Notes: a model not told the origin generated them from the sequence alone. Shown: positions 25,707-35,673, numbered from the stretch's first letter. The stretch is 64,000 nt of DNA from JAUIET01 sp039111475 (GCA_039111475.1 JBCCIP010000029.1:11821-75820); one strand, 5' to 3'. A program made the numbers and translations.

Positions 25707-26811
25707 GCTGCACACCTTTTTGACTCAGTTTGCTGCGAAAAAAAGCGCTCACTGCATCACTGTTAAATAGCGCCAGGCCCAGCGCCAGAAACAACGCGTG
25801 TATAGCCCAAATACTCAGTGGAAAACTGCTTTCCGGGTCTTCCAGGCCACTACGTGCAGCGCTCAGTAGCAACAAGTACGTTAGGTAAATCATGATTGCG
25901 GGCAACAGTTTCACATAGCGCCCGCGGCGATGATCAGTACGACTCAGCGAAAGCGCAATCAAAGCCACGATTGGCACCAGCAATGGCAGCGAAACACGCC
26001 ACAGCAAAGCCGCTCGATCATGGGCATCGTCACTATTGAGCAATTCAGATGTTGATCTTGCCTCAACCTTTAGTTGCTTTCTGGCCAGATCCTGCGGTTC
26101 TTGCAACAACTGCCCATAGGCAGAAAACCGGGTGACCTCAAGTACCTGCTTACCAGGTTGTCCGCTGAACCGATAGCCATCTTCAAGCTGTAAGTAGCGA
26201 TTACCTTGCTTGCGCACTATCTCGCCGCGTTCAGCCACAACAACGTTGATTGCCGATGAATTGCGGTCGCTGCTGGATTCAGAAATGAAAATGTTATTCA
26301 TTTCAGTTGCTTCAGCATCAATTGATTCGGCGTAAGTGACGCGCTTACCGCCATCGCTTGATTGAAATCGACCTTCGACCAGTGTATTCACTTGGCCATA
26401 AGTCTTGGGGTCATTAAATATGGAATGAACCTTGGCAGCCCCCGTTGGGCTCACGTAAAAACTGAGGCTGGCAACCAGCAATGAAACAAACCCGGCCACT
26501 AGCATGGTGTAGCCCAGCAATCTCCTGTTGCTAATACCACAGGCGGATAGCACCACCATTTCGCTTTCCACGTAAAGACGGCCATACGCCAGTAAAATAC
26601 CAATGAACAAGGCCAGTGGAATAATCAATTCCAGAAAGCCTGGAATTCTAAACAACATAATACTGAACAACACATCGGTCGCCAAATCACCTGCCGCTGC
26701 TTGCGCCAGGTACTTTACGAAGCGACTGCTCATTGTAATCAGCAACAGAGCGATACTGACTGCGGTCATCACCTGCAAAATTTCTTTGGAAAGATAGCGG
26801 AAAATCAACAT
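25690..26811 (-). CDS. lptF: LPS export ABC transporter permease LptF
   Basis: 373 residues. Partner of LptG in LPS extraction. Seen: the N-terminal IFRYLSKEILQVM followed by membrane segments, the coupling helix YVESEMVVLSACGISNRRLL near residue 85, a periplasmic jellyroll, and C-terminal segments (LLVPIVALIALSLSRTDHRRGRY). Divergent from pepA across 123 bases, the same lptF/pepA head-to-head order as in pseudomonads. Confidence 0.94.
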   Translation of the reverse strand: MLIFRYLSKEILQVMTAVSIALLLITMSSRFVKYLAQAAAGDLATDVLFSIMLFRIPGFLELIIPLALFIGILLAYGRLYVESEMVVLSACGISNRRLLGYTMLVAGFVSLLVASLSFYVSPTGAAKVHSIFNDPKTYGQVNTLVEGRFQSSDGGKRVTYAESIDAEATEMNNIFISESSSDRNSSAINVVVAERGEIVRKQGNRYLQLEDGYRFSGQPGKQVLEVTRFSAYGQLLQEPQDLARKQLKVEARSTSELLNSDDAHDRAALLWRVSLPLLVPIVALIALSLSRTDHRRGRYVKLLPAIMIYLTYLLLLSAARSGLEDPESSFPLSIWAIHALFLALGLALFNSDAVSAFFRSKLSQKGVQHAAAE

Positions 26812-26934
26812 CGAGTTGCTTCCAGTGCCGATAGAAGTACACTAGCGTCTGGAACAGCCAATTTAAAAAACAAGAAATTTGCTAGCAGTGTGCACACTGC
26901 AGCCAGCTGACAAATATAAACCACAGGATACCGA

Positions 26935-28419
26935 ATGAAATTCAAAGTCCAAGACGTCCCCGCAGATTTGAGCGGGCTTAAAAGTGAGTGTCTTATAGTA
27001 CCAGTCTATACCGATAAGCCATTTAGTAAAGCCGTCAAAAGGCTGGATAAAGCACTGAAGTCAAGCTTGAGTGCAGTGCGCGATGGTGGCGACTTTTCAG
27101 CCAAAACGGGTGAGTTTTTGCTGTTACCCACACCCCGCGCAGCAGCCAATCGACAACCGCATCGTTTGGTGCTGTTAGGTCTGGGTAAATCCAGCTCCGC
27201 CAGTATGGACACTCACCGCCGGGCGCTGGCCAAAATGTTCGCCGCTGTGCTTAGCTACCAATTTAAGTCTGCGCACTACTTGCTCGAAGAAAGCAAAAAC
27301 AAGCAACTTTCAACATCTAAGGTGTTGCACGAGATAGGCAGGGCGGGTGAGTTTGCTGAGTACTGCTACCGCACTACACTCGGCAAAAAGCCTGAGGCGC
27401 GTGCCTTCACCAGTCTGAACGTACTGTGCGGTAAATCTGCCGCAACCAGCAAAGCTCTTAGCAATGGCGCCGCCACAGGTCGCGGCATGAATTTGGCCCG
27501 GGAGCTGGGGAATTTGCCGGGCAACATCTGCACACCTCGTTATTTGGCGAAGGAAGCCCAAGCACTGGCGCGTAAATATAATTCCTTAAAAACCAAAATC
27601 CTGAACGACAAGCAATTAGAAGCACTGGGCATGGGCTCGCTGTTATCTGTTGCCAGGGGCAGTAAAGAGCCCGCCCGTCTGATTTCCATGGACTATCAAG
27701 GTGGTGCAAAAAATTCAGACCCCGTCGTTTTGGTTGGCAAAGGGATCACCTTTGATACCGGCGGAATATCTCTGAAACCAGGGGCCGCGATGGATGAAAT
27801 GAAATTCGATATGTGCGGTGCGGCTAGCGTATTCGGTGTTATTCAGGCTTTATGCCTAATGAAAGCCAAGGTAAATGTGGTCGGCTTGGTAGCGGCGGCG
27901 GAAAACATGCCAGGCAGCCAGGCAACCAAACCAGGCGACGTTGTGACCAGCATGTCGGGTAAAACGATTGAGGTATTGAACACCGATGCCGAAGGCAGGC
28001 TGGTGTTGTGCGACGCCCTGAGTTATGCCGCCCGTTACAAACCAACTGCGGTTATTGATATAGCCACTCTGACGGGTGCCTGCGTAATTGCGCTGGGCCA
28101 TCATGCCAGCGGCTTGTTCAGTAATGATGACGAATTGGCCGCACAGTTGCTAGCAGCCGGCGAGGCTAGTGGTGACAAAGCCTGGAGGCTGCCCATCTGG
28201 GACGAATATCAGGAGCAGCTTAAGAGTAACTTTGCGGATCTTGCCAATATAGGTGGGCGAGCGGCTGGCAGCATTACGGCGGCCTGTTTTCTATCGCAGT
28301 TTGCCAGCGATTACAAATGGGCCCATATCGATATAGCTGGCACTGCCTGGCATAGTGGCGCAAAAAAGGGAGCAACCGGGAAACCAGTGCCTCTGTTGTT
28401 GAACTACCTGCTGAAATAA
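26935..28419 (+). CDS. pepA: Leucyl aminopeptidase (M17)
   Basis: 494 residues. Cytosolic di-manganese/zinc aminopeptidase. The N-terminal macro-like domain is about 1-170. The catalytic domain has VGKGITFDTGGISLKPGA (metal Lys and Asp), DEMKFDMCGAASV (metal Asp) and the signature NTDAEGRLVL with Asp and Glu ligands near residue 345. The length is standard. First gene of a pepA-holC-(28912)-valS run. Some PepA proteins also bind DNA; nothing here tests that. Confidence 0.96.
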   Translation: MKFKVQDVPADLSGLKSECLIVPVYTDKPFSKAVKRLDKALKSSLSAVRDGGDFSAKTGEFLLLPTPRAAANRQPHRLVLLGLGKSSSASMDTHRRALAKMFAAVLSYQFKSAHYLLEESKNKQLSTSKVLHEIGRAGEFAEYCYRTTLGKKPEARAFTSLNVLCGKSAATSKALSNGAATGRGMNLARELGNLPGNICTPRYLAKEAQALARKYNSLKTKILNDKQLEALGMGSLLSVARGSKEPARLISMDYQGGAKNSDPVVLVGKGITFDTGGISLKPGAAMDEMKFDMCGAASVFGVIQALCLMKAKVNVVGLVAAAENMPGSQATKPGDVVTSMSGKTIEVLNTDAEGRLVLCDALSYAARYKPTAVIDIATLTGACVIALGHHASGLFSNDDELAAQLLAAGEASGDKAWRLPIWDEYQEQLKSNFADLANIGGRAAGSITAACFLSQFASDYKWAHIDIAGTAWHSGAKKGATGKPVPLLLNYLLK

Positions 28420-28428
28420 TCAGCATCA

Positions 28429-28863
28429 ATGACAAAGATTGATTTTTACCTGCTGCGTGGGGCATCTGAGACTCGTCAGGGCGATCACTTTGCCTGTTTG
28501 CTGACCGACAAAGCCTTTCGAGGCGGCAATCGGGTATTGATTTCAGTTGGTTCTGACAAGCACGCGAACGACATCGACCAATTGTTGTGGAAAGTGCCAA
28601 ATACCGGGTTTATTCCACACGGGCAAGCTTCTGATGTGTCCAATATAGTCGCAATTGATTATAATCTGGGCCCTGGCAATCACGACGATTGCCTGATAAA
28701 CCTGTCTCATACTGTGCCTGAATACTGTGCACGATTTAAAAGGATTTGTGAGGTCGTAGTGTTTAATAACGAAGCCCGAGCAGCAAGCCGGGAACGCTTC
28801 AAATATTATCAGCAACGGGGTTTCCCGATAAACACGCACGAAATAACTCGCAACTACGCATGA
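28429..28863 (+). CDS. holC: DNA polymerase III chi subunit
   Basis: 144 residues. Chi links the clamp loader to single-strand-binding protein. Seen: the N-terminal KIDFYLLRGASETRQGDHFACLLTDKAFRGGNRVLI, DQLLWKV..TGFIPH, and a C-terminal ERFKYYQQRGFPINTHEI, all typical of HolC. It starts 10 bases after pepA, and pepA-holC-valS synteny is conserved in gammaproteobacteria. Confidence 0.93.
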   Translation: MTKIDFYLLRGASETRQGDHFACLLTDKAFRGGNRVLISVGSDKHANDIDQLLWKVPNTGFIPHGQASDVSNIVAIDYNLGPGNHDDCLINLSHTVPEYCARFKRICEVVVFNNEARAASRERFKYYQQRGFPINTHEITRNYA

Positions 28864-28911
28864 TGCATCGATACTTGTCTATCTCTAAGCTCGCGAAGTG
28901 TGAAGTGAATT

Positions 28912-29685
28912 ATGTCTGATTTGGATGACGAGGTTATTGAACGGGCCAGCGAGATTCCTGTTCTCGATAGAATCGTTAAGCCCAGCAAGCAAAAAGACCT
29001 GGCTGATTTGCTGATCAAGATCATTCAGACCAATGAAGCCGAAGACAAGGCATCGTTAACCGAATACGACGTTGACGTAAGCTCGGCCACACTACGAGAT
29101 ATAGACGCGAAATTAAGCGCCGCCTTGCATACTGCTGATCAACAACCCTCTCTTACAATTCCTATGCTCACAGAGATCGCGGATTTTCCAGTGCTAGAGG
29201 GTACTGAGTTGCCGTTCCAGAGCGGTGAGAGGGGTGGCACCGAACAAACAGCATTGCCCACAATGCACTCCGTCCACAACGACACAGACGCCGCTAATTC
29301 CGCCCAGCAACCCACCTCAGCAAATCAGGAAAGGGTTGTTAAAAGAGATGTATTTTCTTTTGCTGAAGGCGAGGCTGATGCCAAATCGGCCGGCATTCAG
29401 CATCCTAAACCGGACTTTGACTTGGGCCTGGACACCAGCCAGATAGCGGCAAATCAACACACCTTATTCCAAGAACAGCTCAATCAGGCAAGCAAACAGA
29501 TTATTGATAACCTGATTGCTGAGCACGCTGTTGCCATACGCCAGGAATTGGAGAATCGAATTGATTCGCTAAAGCGGGAGTTGCTCGGCGAGCTGAGCGC
29601 ACAGCGGCCGCATCAAGTAGAACCCGCGGACCTACCACCGCTGGAAATCAACGAACTCCCGGAACCCGAAGGTTCAGACGCTTAA
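28912..29685 (+). CDS. Uncharacterised acidic protein between holC and valS
   Basis: 257 residues, acidic. No membrane segment, signal peptide or recognised domain. The N-terminus (EVIERASEIPVLDRIV) is followed by a low-complexity middle rich in Thr, Gln and Ala. Residues about 180-235 (LFQEQLNQASKQIIDNLIAEHAVAIRQ, LENRIDSLKRELLGEL) look like a coiled coil. The tail is proline- and glutamate-rich. An uncharacterised gene in this position between holC and valS is common in pseudomonad relatives. Function unknown. Confidence 0.65.
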   Translation: MSDLDDEVIERASEIPVLDRIVKPSKQKDLADLLIKIIQTNEAEDKASLTEYDVDVSSATLRDIDAKLSAALHTADQQPSLTIPMLTEIADFPVLEGTELPFQSGERGGTEQTALPTMHSVHNDTDAANSAQQPTSANQERVVKRDVFSFAEGEADAKSAGIQHPKPDFDLGLDTSQIAANQHTLFQEQLNQASKQIIDNLIAEHAVAIRQELENRIDSLKRELLGELSAQRPHQVEPADLPPLEINELPEPEGSDA

Positions 29686-29753
29686 TCCGCTAACTTCCCG
29701 CCCGTTGTATACTGCGCTGACGATCAGACGCTCGCCTTTTGAATGACGCACGA

Positions 29754-32516
29754 ATGGAAAAAACCTACAACCCCGCCGACATAGAAACCCATTGGTACGA
29801 ACAATGGGAAGCGCGTAACTACTTTGCACCCAGCGGCAAGGGAACACCTTACAGCATTATGATTCCGCCACCCAATGTCACTGGCAGTTTGCATATGGGC
29901 CACGGTTTTCAAGATACGATTATGGATGGCCTGATTCGCTACCATCGAATGCTTGGCCATAATACTTTGTGGCAAGTGGGTACCGACCACGCAGGCATTG
30001 CAACGCAAATGGTGGTGGAGCGTCGCCTTGACGCCGCAGGCACTAGCCGTACCGAGCTCGGTCGCGATCAGTTTATTGATGAAATATGGAAATGGAAAGC
30101 CGAGAGCGGCGGGCACATCACACGTCAGCTTAGACGGCTGGGTGCCTCTGTGGATTGGGAAACTGAACGTTTCACCATGGACCCAGGTTTGTCCAAGGCG
30201 GTTCAGGACGTGTTTATTAGCCTGTATGAAGATGGCCTGCTGTATCGCGGCAAGCGTTTAGTTAATTGGGACCCTGCGCTGCACACGGCAATTTCTGACC
30301 TGGAAGTAATTTCGGAGGAAGAGCAAGGCCATCTTTGGCATCTTCGCTATCCGCTGTCGTCAGGCGAGGGCAACCTGGTAGTTGCCACAACACGACCAGA
30401 AACCATGTTGGGTGACAGCGCCGTTGCAGTGCACCCTGACGATGAACGTTATTCTCATTTGATTGGCCAACAAATTGACCTACCATTTTGTGGGCGCCAA
30501 ATTCCGATAATTGCCGACACTTATGTAGATCCCGAATTTGGCAGCGGCTGCGTAAAGATTACGCCCGCGCACGATTTCAATGATTACGAGGTGGGTCAGC
30601 GCCATGGCCTGCCAATGATCAATATACTGGATGATAATGCGGCGATAAATGATCTTGCGCCTGATGCTTATCGAGGCTTGGATCGATTTGAAGCTCGCAA
30701 AAAAATCGTGGCGGATTTCGAAGCGGCAGGCTTGCTTGAACACATTGAGCCTCACACCTTGAAGATACCGCGCGGTGATCGCTCGGGTGTCGTTGTGGAG
30801 CCCTACCTGACAAATCAATGGTATGTGGCAGCAAAAAAGCTGGCGATACCTGCAATCGCAGCGGTGGAGAATGGCGACATAGAGTTTGTGCCCAAGAACT
30901 GGGAAAACACTTATTTTGCATGGATGCGCGACATTCAAGACTGGTGTGTTAGCCGCCAACTTTGGTGGGGGCATCGAATTCCAGCGTGGTATGACAATGA
31001 AGGGAATGTCTACGTTGGACACTCAGAACAAGATGTGCGTGAGAAGAACAATCTTGGCGATCTGAAGCTGCGTCAAGATGAGGATGTTCTAGACACCTGG
31101 TTTTCATCCGCGCTCTGGACGTTCTCAACCCTGGGTTGGCCAGAAGATACGGAGCGCTTGCAGACCTTCCATCCCAGCGCAGTACTAGTGACTGGTTTTG
31201 ACATCATATTCTTCTGGGTTGCCCGAATGATCATGATGACTCTGCACTTTCGCAAAGAGGTTCCATTTAAACAAGTGTACGTGCACGGCTTGATACGCGA
31301 CGCAGAGGGCCAGAAGATGTCCAAGTCTAAGGGCAATGTGTTGGACCCGATCGACTTGATTGACGGGATTGATCTAGACACATTGCTTGCCAAGCGGACC
31401 AGCGGAATGATGCAACCGCAATTAGCGAAGAACATCGAGAAGCAAACTCGCAAACACTATCCAGAGGGTATACCAGCGTTTGGCACAGATGCTTTGCGTT
31501 TTACCTATTATTCGTTGGCCTCTACCGGGCGTGACATTCGTTTTGATTTGGGTCGAATTGAAGGCTACCGGAATTTCTGCAACAAAATATGGAATGCTGC
31601 CAGATACGTGTTACAAAACACTGAAGAGCATGACTGCGGTCTGGATGACTCCGTTGAAATTGAGTTAGGGCTATCCGAGCGCTGGATTGTATCCAGGTTA
31701 CAAGACACTGAGGCAAACGTTGCTCGCCACATTGAGAGCTACCGATTCGACCTTGCCTCACAGGCTGTTTACGAGTTTATCTGGAACGAATATTGTGACT
31801 GGTATTTGGAGCTATCCAAACCCGGGCTTTGGTCTGACGACACGCCTGAGGCGCAAAAGCGCGGAATTCGCAGAACACTGGTTCGTGTTCTGGAAACATC
31901 GCTGCGACTTTGCCATCCGTTAATGCCGTTTATCACCGAGGAAATATGGCAGCGCATCGCACCACTGGCTGGAGTGCATGGCGAAAGCATTATGCTGCAA
32001 GCATACCCTCTCAGTGATCAGAATAAAGTTGATACGCAGGCTGTTGCTACCATTGAATGGTTGAAACAAATGGTTATCGCCGTACGCACAATTCGTGGTG
32101 AAATGAACATTCCACCGGGCAAGCCCGTTGCGCTGTTCATCAAGAATCTGGACAACACGTCATCGACCAAGCTCTCGGAATGCGAGCATTTAATGCGTAA
32201 ACTGGCAAAGCTTAACTCAGTTGCGGCAATGACTGCGGACGATACGCGCGCCGTCGCCACTCAGCTAGTGGGCGAATTGGAGCTTTGTGTGCCAATGGCC
32301 GATCTCATCAATAAAGACGATGAAATTGCCAGGCTGGAAAAAGAGACAAGCCGCATTGAAAAAGACATCGCGCGGCTCGAAGGCAAATTGGGTAACGCTA
32401 AATTTACTGAACGCGCACCCGCCGACGTGGTTGCGAAAGAACGCGAGAAGTTGGCGGAGCTAGGGTCAGCACTGCCAAAGCTTCAGGCCCAGCTCGACAG
32501 TATAAAATTGCTATAG
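29754..32516 (+). CDS. valS: Valyl-tRNA synthetase
   Basis: 920 residues. Charges tRNA-Val and edits Thr-tRNA-Val. Seen: HIGH-type PPPNVTGSLHMGHGF near residue 42, an editing (CP1) domain including TTRPETMLGDSAVAVHP, KMSKS-type GQKMSKSKGNVLDP near residue 520, and a C-terminal coiled coil (KDDEIARLEKETSRIEKDI) that holds the tRNA. Start: the ATG at 29754 gives MEKTYNP, as in E. coli ValS; a TTG five codons earlier is less likely. Convergent with the kinase gene at 32532. Confidence 0.97.
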   Translation: MEKTYNPADIETHWYEQWEARNYFAPSGKGTPYSIMIPPPNVTGSLHMGHGFQDTIMDGLIRYHRMLGHNTLWQVGTDHAGIATQMVVERRLDAAGTSRTELGRDQFIDEIWKWKAESGGHITRQLRRLGASVDWETERFTMDPGLSKAVQDVFISLYEDGLLYRGKRLVNWDPALHTAISDLEVISEEEQGHLWHLRYPLSSGEGNLVVATTRPETMLGDSAVAVHPDDERYSHLIGQQIDLPFCGRQIPIIADTYVDPEFGSGCVKITPAHDFNDYEVGQRHGLPMINILDDNAAINDLAPDAYRGLDRFEARKKIVADFEAAGLLEHIEPHTLKIPRGDRSGVVVEPYLTNQWYVAAKKLAIPAIAAVENGDIEFVPKNWENTYFAWMRDIQDWCVSRQLWWGHRIPAWYDNEGNVYVGHSEQDVREKNNLGDLKLRQDEDVLDTWFSSALWTFSTLGWPEDTERLQTFHPSAVLVTGFDIIFFWVARMIMMTLHFRKEVPFKQVYVHGLIRDAEGQKMSKSKGNVLDPIDLIDGIDLDTLLAKRTSGMMQPQLAKNIEKQTRKHYPEGIPAFGTDALRFTYYSLASTGRDIRFDLGRIEGYRNFCNKIWNAARYVLQNTEEHDCGLDDSVEIELGLSERWIVSRLQDTEANVARHIESYRFDLASQAVYEFIWNEYCDWYLELSKPGLWSDDTPEAQKRGIRRTLVRVLETSLRLCHPLMPFITEEIWQRIAPLAGVHGESIMLQAYPLSDQNKVDTQAVATIEWLKQMVIAVRTIRGEMNIPPGKPVALFIKNLDNTSSTKLSECEHLMRKLAKLNSVAAMTADDTRAVATQLVGELELCVPMADLINKDDEIARLEKETSRIEKDIARLEGKLGNAKFTERAPADVVAKEREKLAELGSALPKLQAQLDSIKLL

Positions 32517-32531
32517 GAAATTGAGGTGCCC

Positions 32532-33908
32532 TTACGGTAGGCGAATCTGAAAGGACGCGCCGCCCAAACTCGAATCACTCAAGCTGATGTTAGCGTTGTA
32601 ACTGTTTACGATGTCATTGACCACGGCAAGCCCTATGCCCTGCCCTGGCTTTTGTGTATCCAGACGCTCACCGCGTGCAAATATACCTTCACGCAGCGAA
32701 GCCGGTATCCCAGGGCCGTCGTCTTCTACAACTACTGAGCATTTATGATCCAAGGTGTACAACGCGATATGCACAGTGGAGCTACAGTATTTGAAGGCAT
32801 TGTCTAGAATGTTGCCCAGCAATTCCATCAAATCACTCTCGTCCATTTTGCAAGCGGCGGCGGCATCCAGTGTTAGCTGGACATGCACTTGTTTGTCAGA
32901 GTAGACCTTCTTTAGCGCTTCGCTAAGGCGGCTTAGTACTGCCGAGACCTGTGTAGTTCGCTGCGTGATTGCCGGTCGTGCGCGGTTAGCACGCTGCAAT
33001 TGATACTGCACAATCTCATCCATTTGTTGTAATTGCTGTGCCAGCAAATCTTTATCTTGTTCCCCTTCCACCAGCGCCCCTCGCGCAATCGACAATGGCG
33101 TTTTTAAACTATGGGCTAAATCACTCAAGCGATTCTTGTGCTGTTCACGTTGTGCAAGTTCATGGCTTAACAATTGGTTCAGGTTATCTGTCAGGCCTTG
33201 CAACTCAGCTGGGTAAACGCCGTCCAGTTGATCGATATCGCCTTGCTCCACTCTTCTAACATCTCCGCTAAGCCTTTTGAGCGGTAACAGCCCCACTCTT
33301 AGCACCAGCAGCTGCACAAACAGCAGCACTATTCCCACAGATAACAGCCTGAATTGCAGACCAGTGCGGAAGCGTTCCAACTCGGCATAGAAGAAATCAG
33401 CGGATTGCAAAACTGAGAAAGTGTAGCGTTTGGAAAATACATCTTGATTTTCTTGCTTCACTGGATTTTCTTTCGGATGAAATTCCCAGGAAACGCCCAA
33501 GGTTGAATAAAGAAACCCTTCTTCCTGAAGCTCGACCGGGCCGAACCGCGATTCGCCTGTGTCAGTCCGCCGAAAGTCCTGTGAGTCTGGCAAATCCATA
33601 ACAGCGACCGCGGAGTAACTGCGCCAGACCTCATTAGCCTGATCATCAAACACGAAACCGTACAAGCCCGAATCAAACTGGTTAAATTTGGTCTCTTGAA
33701 GAGTGTCAGGCATGCGCAGTTCATGCTGCCCATCTTCCACTTCCGCAAGCAGCAACAAAATTGTGGAGTTCAGCTTCTCTGCTTCGCTGCGCGTGACGCT
33801 ACTAACAAAGGCTTGTTCAAGGGCATAATACACCAGCCCAAGAAACACCAGTAAGGTAAGGGCCGTCGACAGCAGCAGGCGGTTGCTGAGGGAGAGACCC
33901 GATGGCAT
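32532..33908 (-). CDS. Sensor histidine kinase, PhoQ-like (second two-component system)
   Basis: 458 residues. One membrane segment near 12-30 and a second near 190-210 bracket a periplasmic region of about 155 residues. H-box DLAHSLKTPLSIARGAL (His near 270), N-box LLGNILDNAFKY, DDGPGIPASLREGIF and GQGIGLAVVNDIV. Domain layout and the N-terminal SLSNRLLLSTALTLLVFLGL resemble PhoQ-type kinases. It starts 4 bases after the regulator gene, which follows a PepSY-protein gene. The signal is unknown; Mg2+ or cationic peptides would be a guess from the family. Confidence 0.88.
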   Translation of the reverse strand: MPSGLSLSNRLLLSTALTLLVFLGLVYYALEQAFVSSVTRSEAEKLNSTILLLLAEVEDGQHELRMPDTLQETKFNQFDSGLYGFVFDDQANEVWRSYSAVAVMDLPDSQDFRRTDTGESRFGPVELQEEGFLYSTLGVSWEFHPKENPVKQENQDVFSKRYTFSVLQSADFFYAELERFRTGLQFRLLSVGIVLLFVQLLVLRVGLLPLKRLSGDVRRVEQGDIDQLDGVYPAELQGLTDNLNQLLSHELAQREQHKNRLSDLAHSLKTPLSIARGALVEGEQDKDLLAQQLQQMDEIVQYQLQRANRARPAITQRTTQVSAVLSRLSEALKKVYSDKQVHVQLTLDAAAACKMDESDLMELLGNILDNAFKYCSSTVHIALYTLDHKCSVVVEDDGPGIPASLREGIFARGERLDTQKPGQGIGLAVVNDIVNSYNANISLSDSSLGGASFQIRLP

Positions 33909-33912
33909 ACGC

Positions 33913-34593
33913 TTATTGCAGCGCCGTCAGTCTATAACCCTGGCCACGTACAGTATCAATGAGTTTGGCGTCGTTGAATTGCGCGAGTTTTCTACGCAAA
34001 CGACCGACAAATACTTCAATTACGTTACTGTCGCGATCAAAATCCTGATCGTAAATATGCTCTGTAAGCTCAGTTTTCGACACTACCTTGGCAGAGTTCA
34101 TCAACAGATATTCGAGAACCTTATACTCATACGCTGTTAGCTCAACTGAATGTTGTTCCACAGTGACCTGCTTGGTATTGGTGTCCAGTGATACGGGGCC
34201 ATGACTTAGCACAGGACTCGCAGAACCTGCCCTTCTCCGCAATAAGGCATTCAATCGGGCCAGCAACTCTGGCATATGAAACGGTTTGGCCAGGTAATCA
34301 TCGGCACCCGATTCCAGACCAGCAACCTTGTCCTGCCAGCTGCTACGAGCTGTTAAAATCAGCACCGGAAAATCGCGTTGTTGATCACGCAAGGATTTGA
34401 TGACGGCCATACCGTCTACCTTGGGTAAGCCTAGGTCAATGACTGCTATATCATAGGGGTATTCTCTACCCATAAACAAAGCCTCTTCGCCATCACTGGC
34501 GGCGTCTACGGCATAACCCTGCTGTTGCAATGCTTCGGTTAATTGTTGCTGCAACAGCGGCTCATCTTCAACTAAAAGCACACGCATAGGCAT
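33913..34593 (-). CDS. OmpR-family response regulator, PhoP-like (second two-component system)
   Basis: 226 residues. Receiver with EDE pocket, phospho-acceptor Asp in DIAVIDLGLPKVDG and Lys in DYLAKPFHMPELL; winged-helix domain (LTAYEYKVLEYLLMNSAKVVSKTELTEHIYDQDFDRDSNVIEV...). The DQDFDRDSNVIEVFVGRLRRKL block is typical of PhoP-like regulators. Middle gene of a PepSY-regulator-kinase unit. Confidence 0.92.
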   Translation of the reverse strand: MPMRVLLVEDEPLLQQQLTEALQQQGYAVDAASDGEEALFMGREYPYDIAVIDLGLPKVDGMAVIKSLRDQQRDFPVLILTARSSWQDKVAGLESGADDYLAKPFHMPELLARLNALLRRRAGSASPVLSHGPVSLDTNTKQVTVEQHSVELTAYEYKVLEYLLMNSAKVVSKTELTEHIYDQDFDRDSNVIEVFVGRLRRKLAQFNDAKLIDTVRGQGYRLTALQ

Positions 34594-34614
34594 TCTCCAC
34601 GCTTAAATGATCAA

Positions 34615-34896
34615 TCAACGAACAATTTGCCCGGTTTCTCTGGCTACAAGAACATTGGTTACGACACCATTATTCTTCAGTATACGTACGCGAAAATAAT
34701 CGCCAGTGGGGCTCACAGACAGCACTTTGCCGCCGGTGGCTGATCGGGCGATATTGGCTGCTTGTCCAGAACTGATGCCACGGCTGGCAAACCCTTCCCC
34801 CTGAGCAGTGGCGTTCAATGGCATCAATAGAGCGCTGCACAGCACGGCGGCGGCGGCCAGTGCCCGATAATCGTCAATTGCTTTGCTTGAAGACAT
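34615..34896 (-). CDS. PepSY-domain exported protein
   Basis: 93 residues from the ATG at 34896 (an open frame reaches 35088, but that start is unlikely). Signal peptide ALAAAAVLCSALLMPLNATAQ. The mature part is a single PepSY-like unit: SSGQAANIARSATGGKVLSVSPTGDYFRVRILKNNGVVTNVLVARETGQIV. Small periplasmic PepSY proteins often precede PhoPQ-like genes and may modulate the sensor; that role is inference. It ends 22 bases upstream of the regulator gene. Confidence 0.78.
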   Translation of the reverse strand: MSSSKAIDDYRALAAAAVLCSALLMPLNATAQGEGFASRGISSGQAANIARSATGGKVLSVSPTGDYFRVRILKNNGVVTNVLVARETGQIVR

Positions 34897-35102
34897 GCTG
34901 CAAATTCCGCCAATGCGTGTATTAAACTCATACTGTGCATGCAGTATAACGAGCTGACAAGCGTCTACTCCACGCTGAACCGTATAGTAGTGAAGAATTA
35001 CTGAATATGGACTGAATCGCCACAAGCAATCGCAGTAGCGAAACATGCTACAATTCCCCCCCATTTCCAAAATTTCTTTTTTTTTCATAGGTTTATTTCA
35101 AC

Positions 35103-35636
35103 ATGCCATTCATTTCAGCCAGCGTCATCAGCCTTATTGGCGGCGCATTAGGTGCCTTTCTTGTGCAATCGTTTGCCGGTGCCGACAGCTTTATTAGCAG
35201 CTTCATTGTGATTTTTTTGATCAGCTTTCTAGGTATTGGTATCAATAACGCGGTTGTTCGCTCAGCAATCACCGGTCAGAGCACTGCCATTGCGGAGCAG
35301 CCAAAAACGAAGAAAAAGCCAAAAAAACAAGGGCCCGCCAAGCGTTCAGAGAAGAAACCGGCAAAATCGGCTAAAAAATCGGCTGATAAACCCAGCGCAT
35401 CGCGCCCAGTCAGTTCAGAACCGCTGGAACAAGGTACCGTGAAATGGTTTAACGGTAACAAGGGATTTGGCTTTATCTGCCGCGAAAACGGTGAAGAAGT
35501 ATTTGTACATTTTCGCTCCATAGAGTCAGATGACGAATCCGGCAGTAGGCGCCATTTGCGCGACGGCCAGGCCGTAGAGTATCGAGTGGTTGATAGCGAC
35601 CGTGGCCCACAAGCCGAAAATGTACGCGGATTGTAG
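35103..35636 (+). CDS. Membrane-anchored cold-shock-domain protein
   Basis: 177 residues in three parts. Residues about 1-55 hold two hydrophobic segments (ISLIGGALGAFLVQSFAG; SFIVIFLISFLGIGINNAVV). Residues 65-105 are a Lys/Pro/Ala-rich linker (KTKKKPKKQGPAKRSEKKPAK). Residues 108-177 are a cold-shock domain with RNP1 KGFGFI, RNP2-like VFVHF and the start GTVKWFNGNKGFGFI. Ordinary Csp proteins are about 70 residues and soluble. A membrane tether suggests nucleic-acid binding at the inner membrane. Divergent from the PepSY gene; it shares no operon. Confidence 0.85.
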   Translation: MPFISASVISLIGGALGAFLVQSFAGADSFISSFIVIFLISFLGIGINNAVVRSAITGQSTAIAEQPKTKKKPKKQGPAKRSEKKPAKSAKKSADKPSASRPVSSEPLEQGTVKWFNGNKGFGFICRENGEEVFVHFRSIESDDESGSRRHLRDGQAVEYRVVDSDRGPQAENVRGL

Positions 35637-35673
35637 CTGGCTTAATTCCTCGAAATTGTTAGTTTACCGCTAT

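Noticed and set aside
30480..31022. 180-codon minus-strand frame
   Set aside because: Antisense to valS within conserved catalytic sequence.
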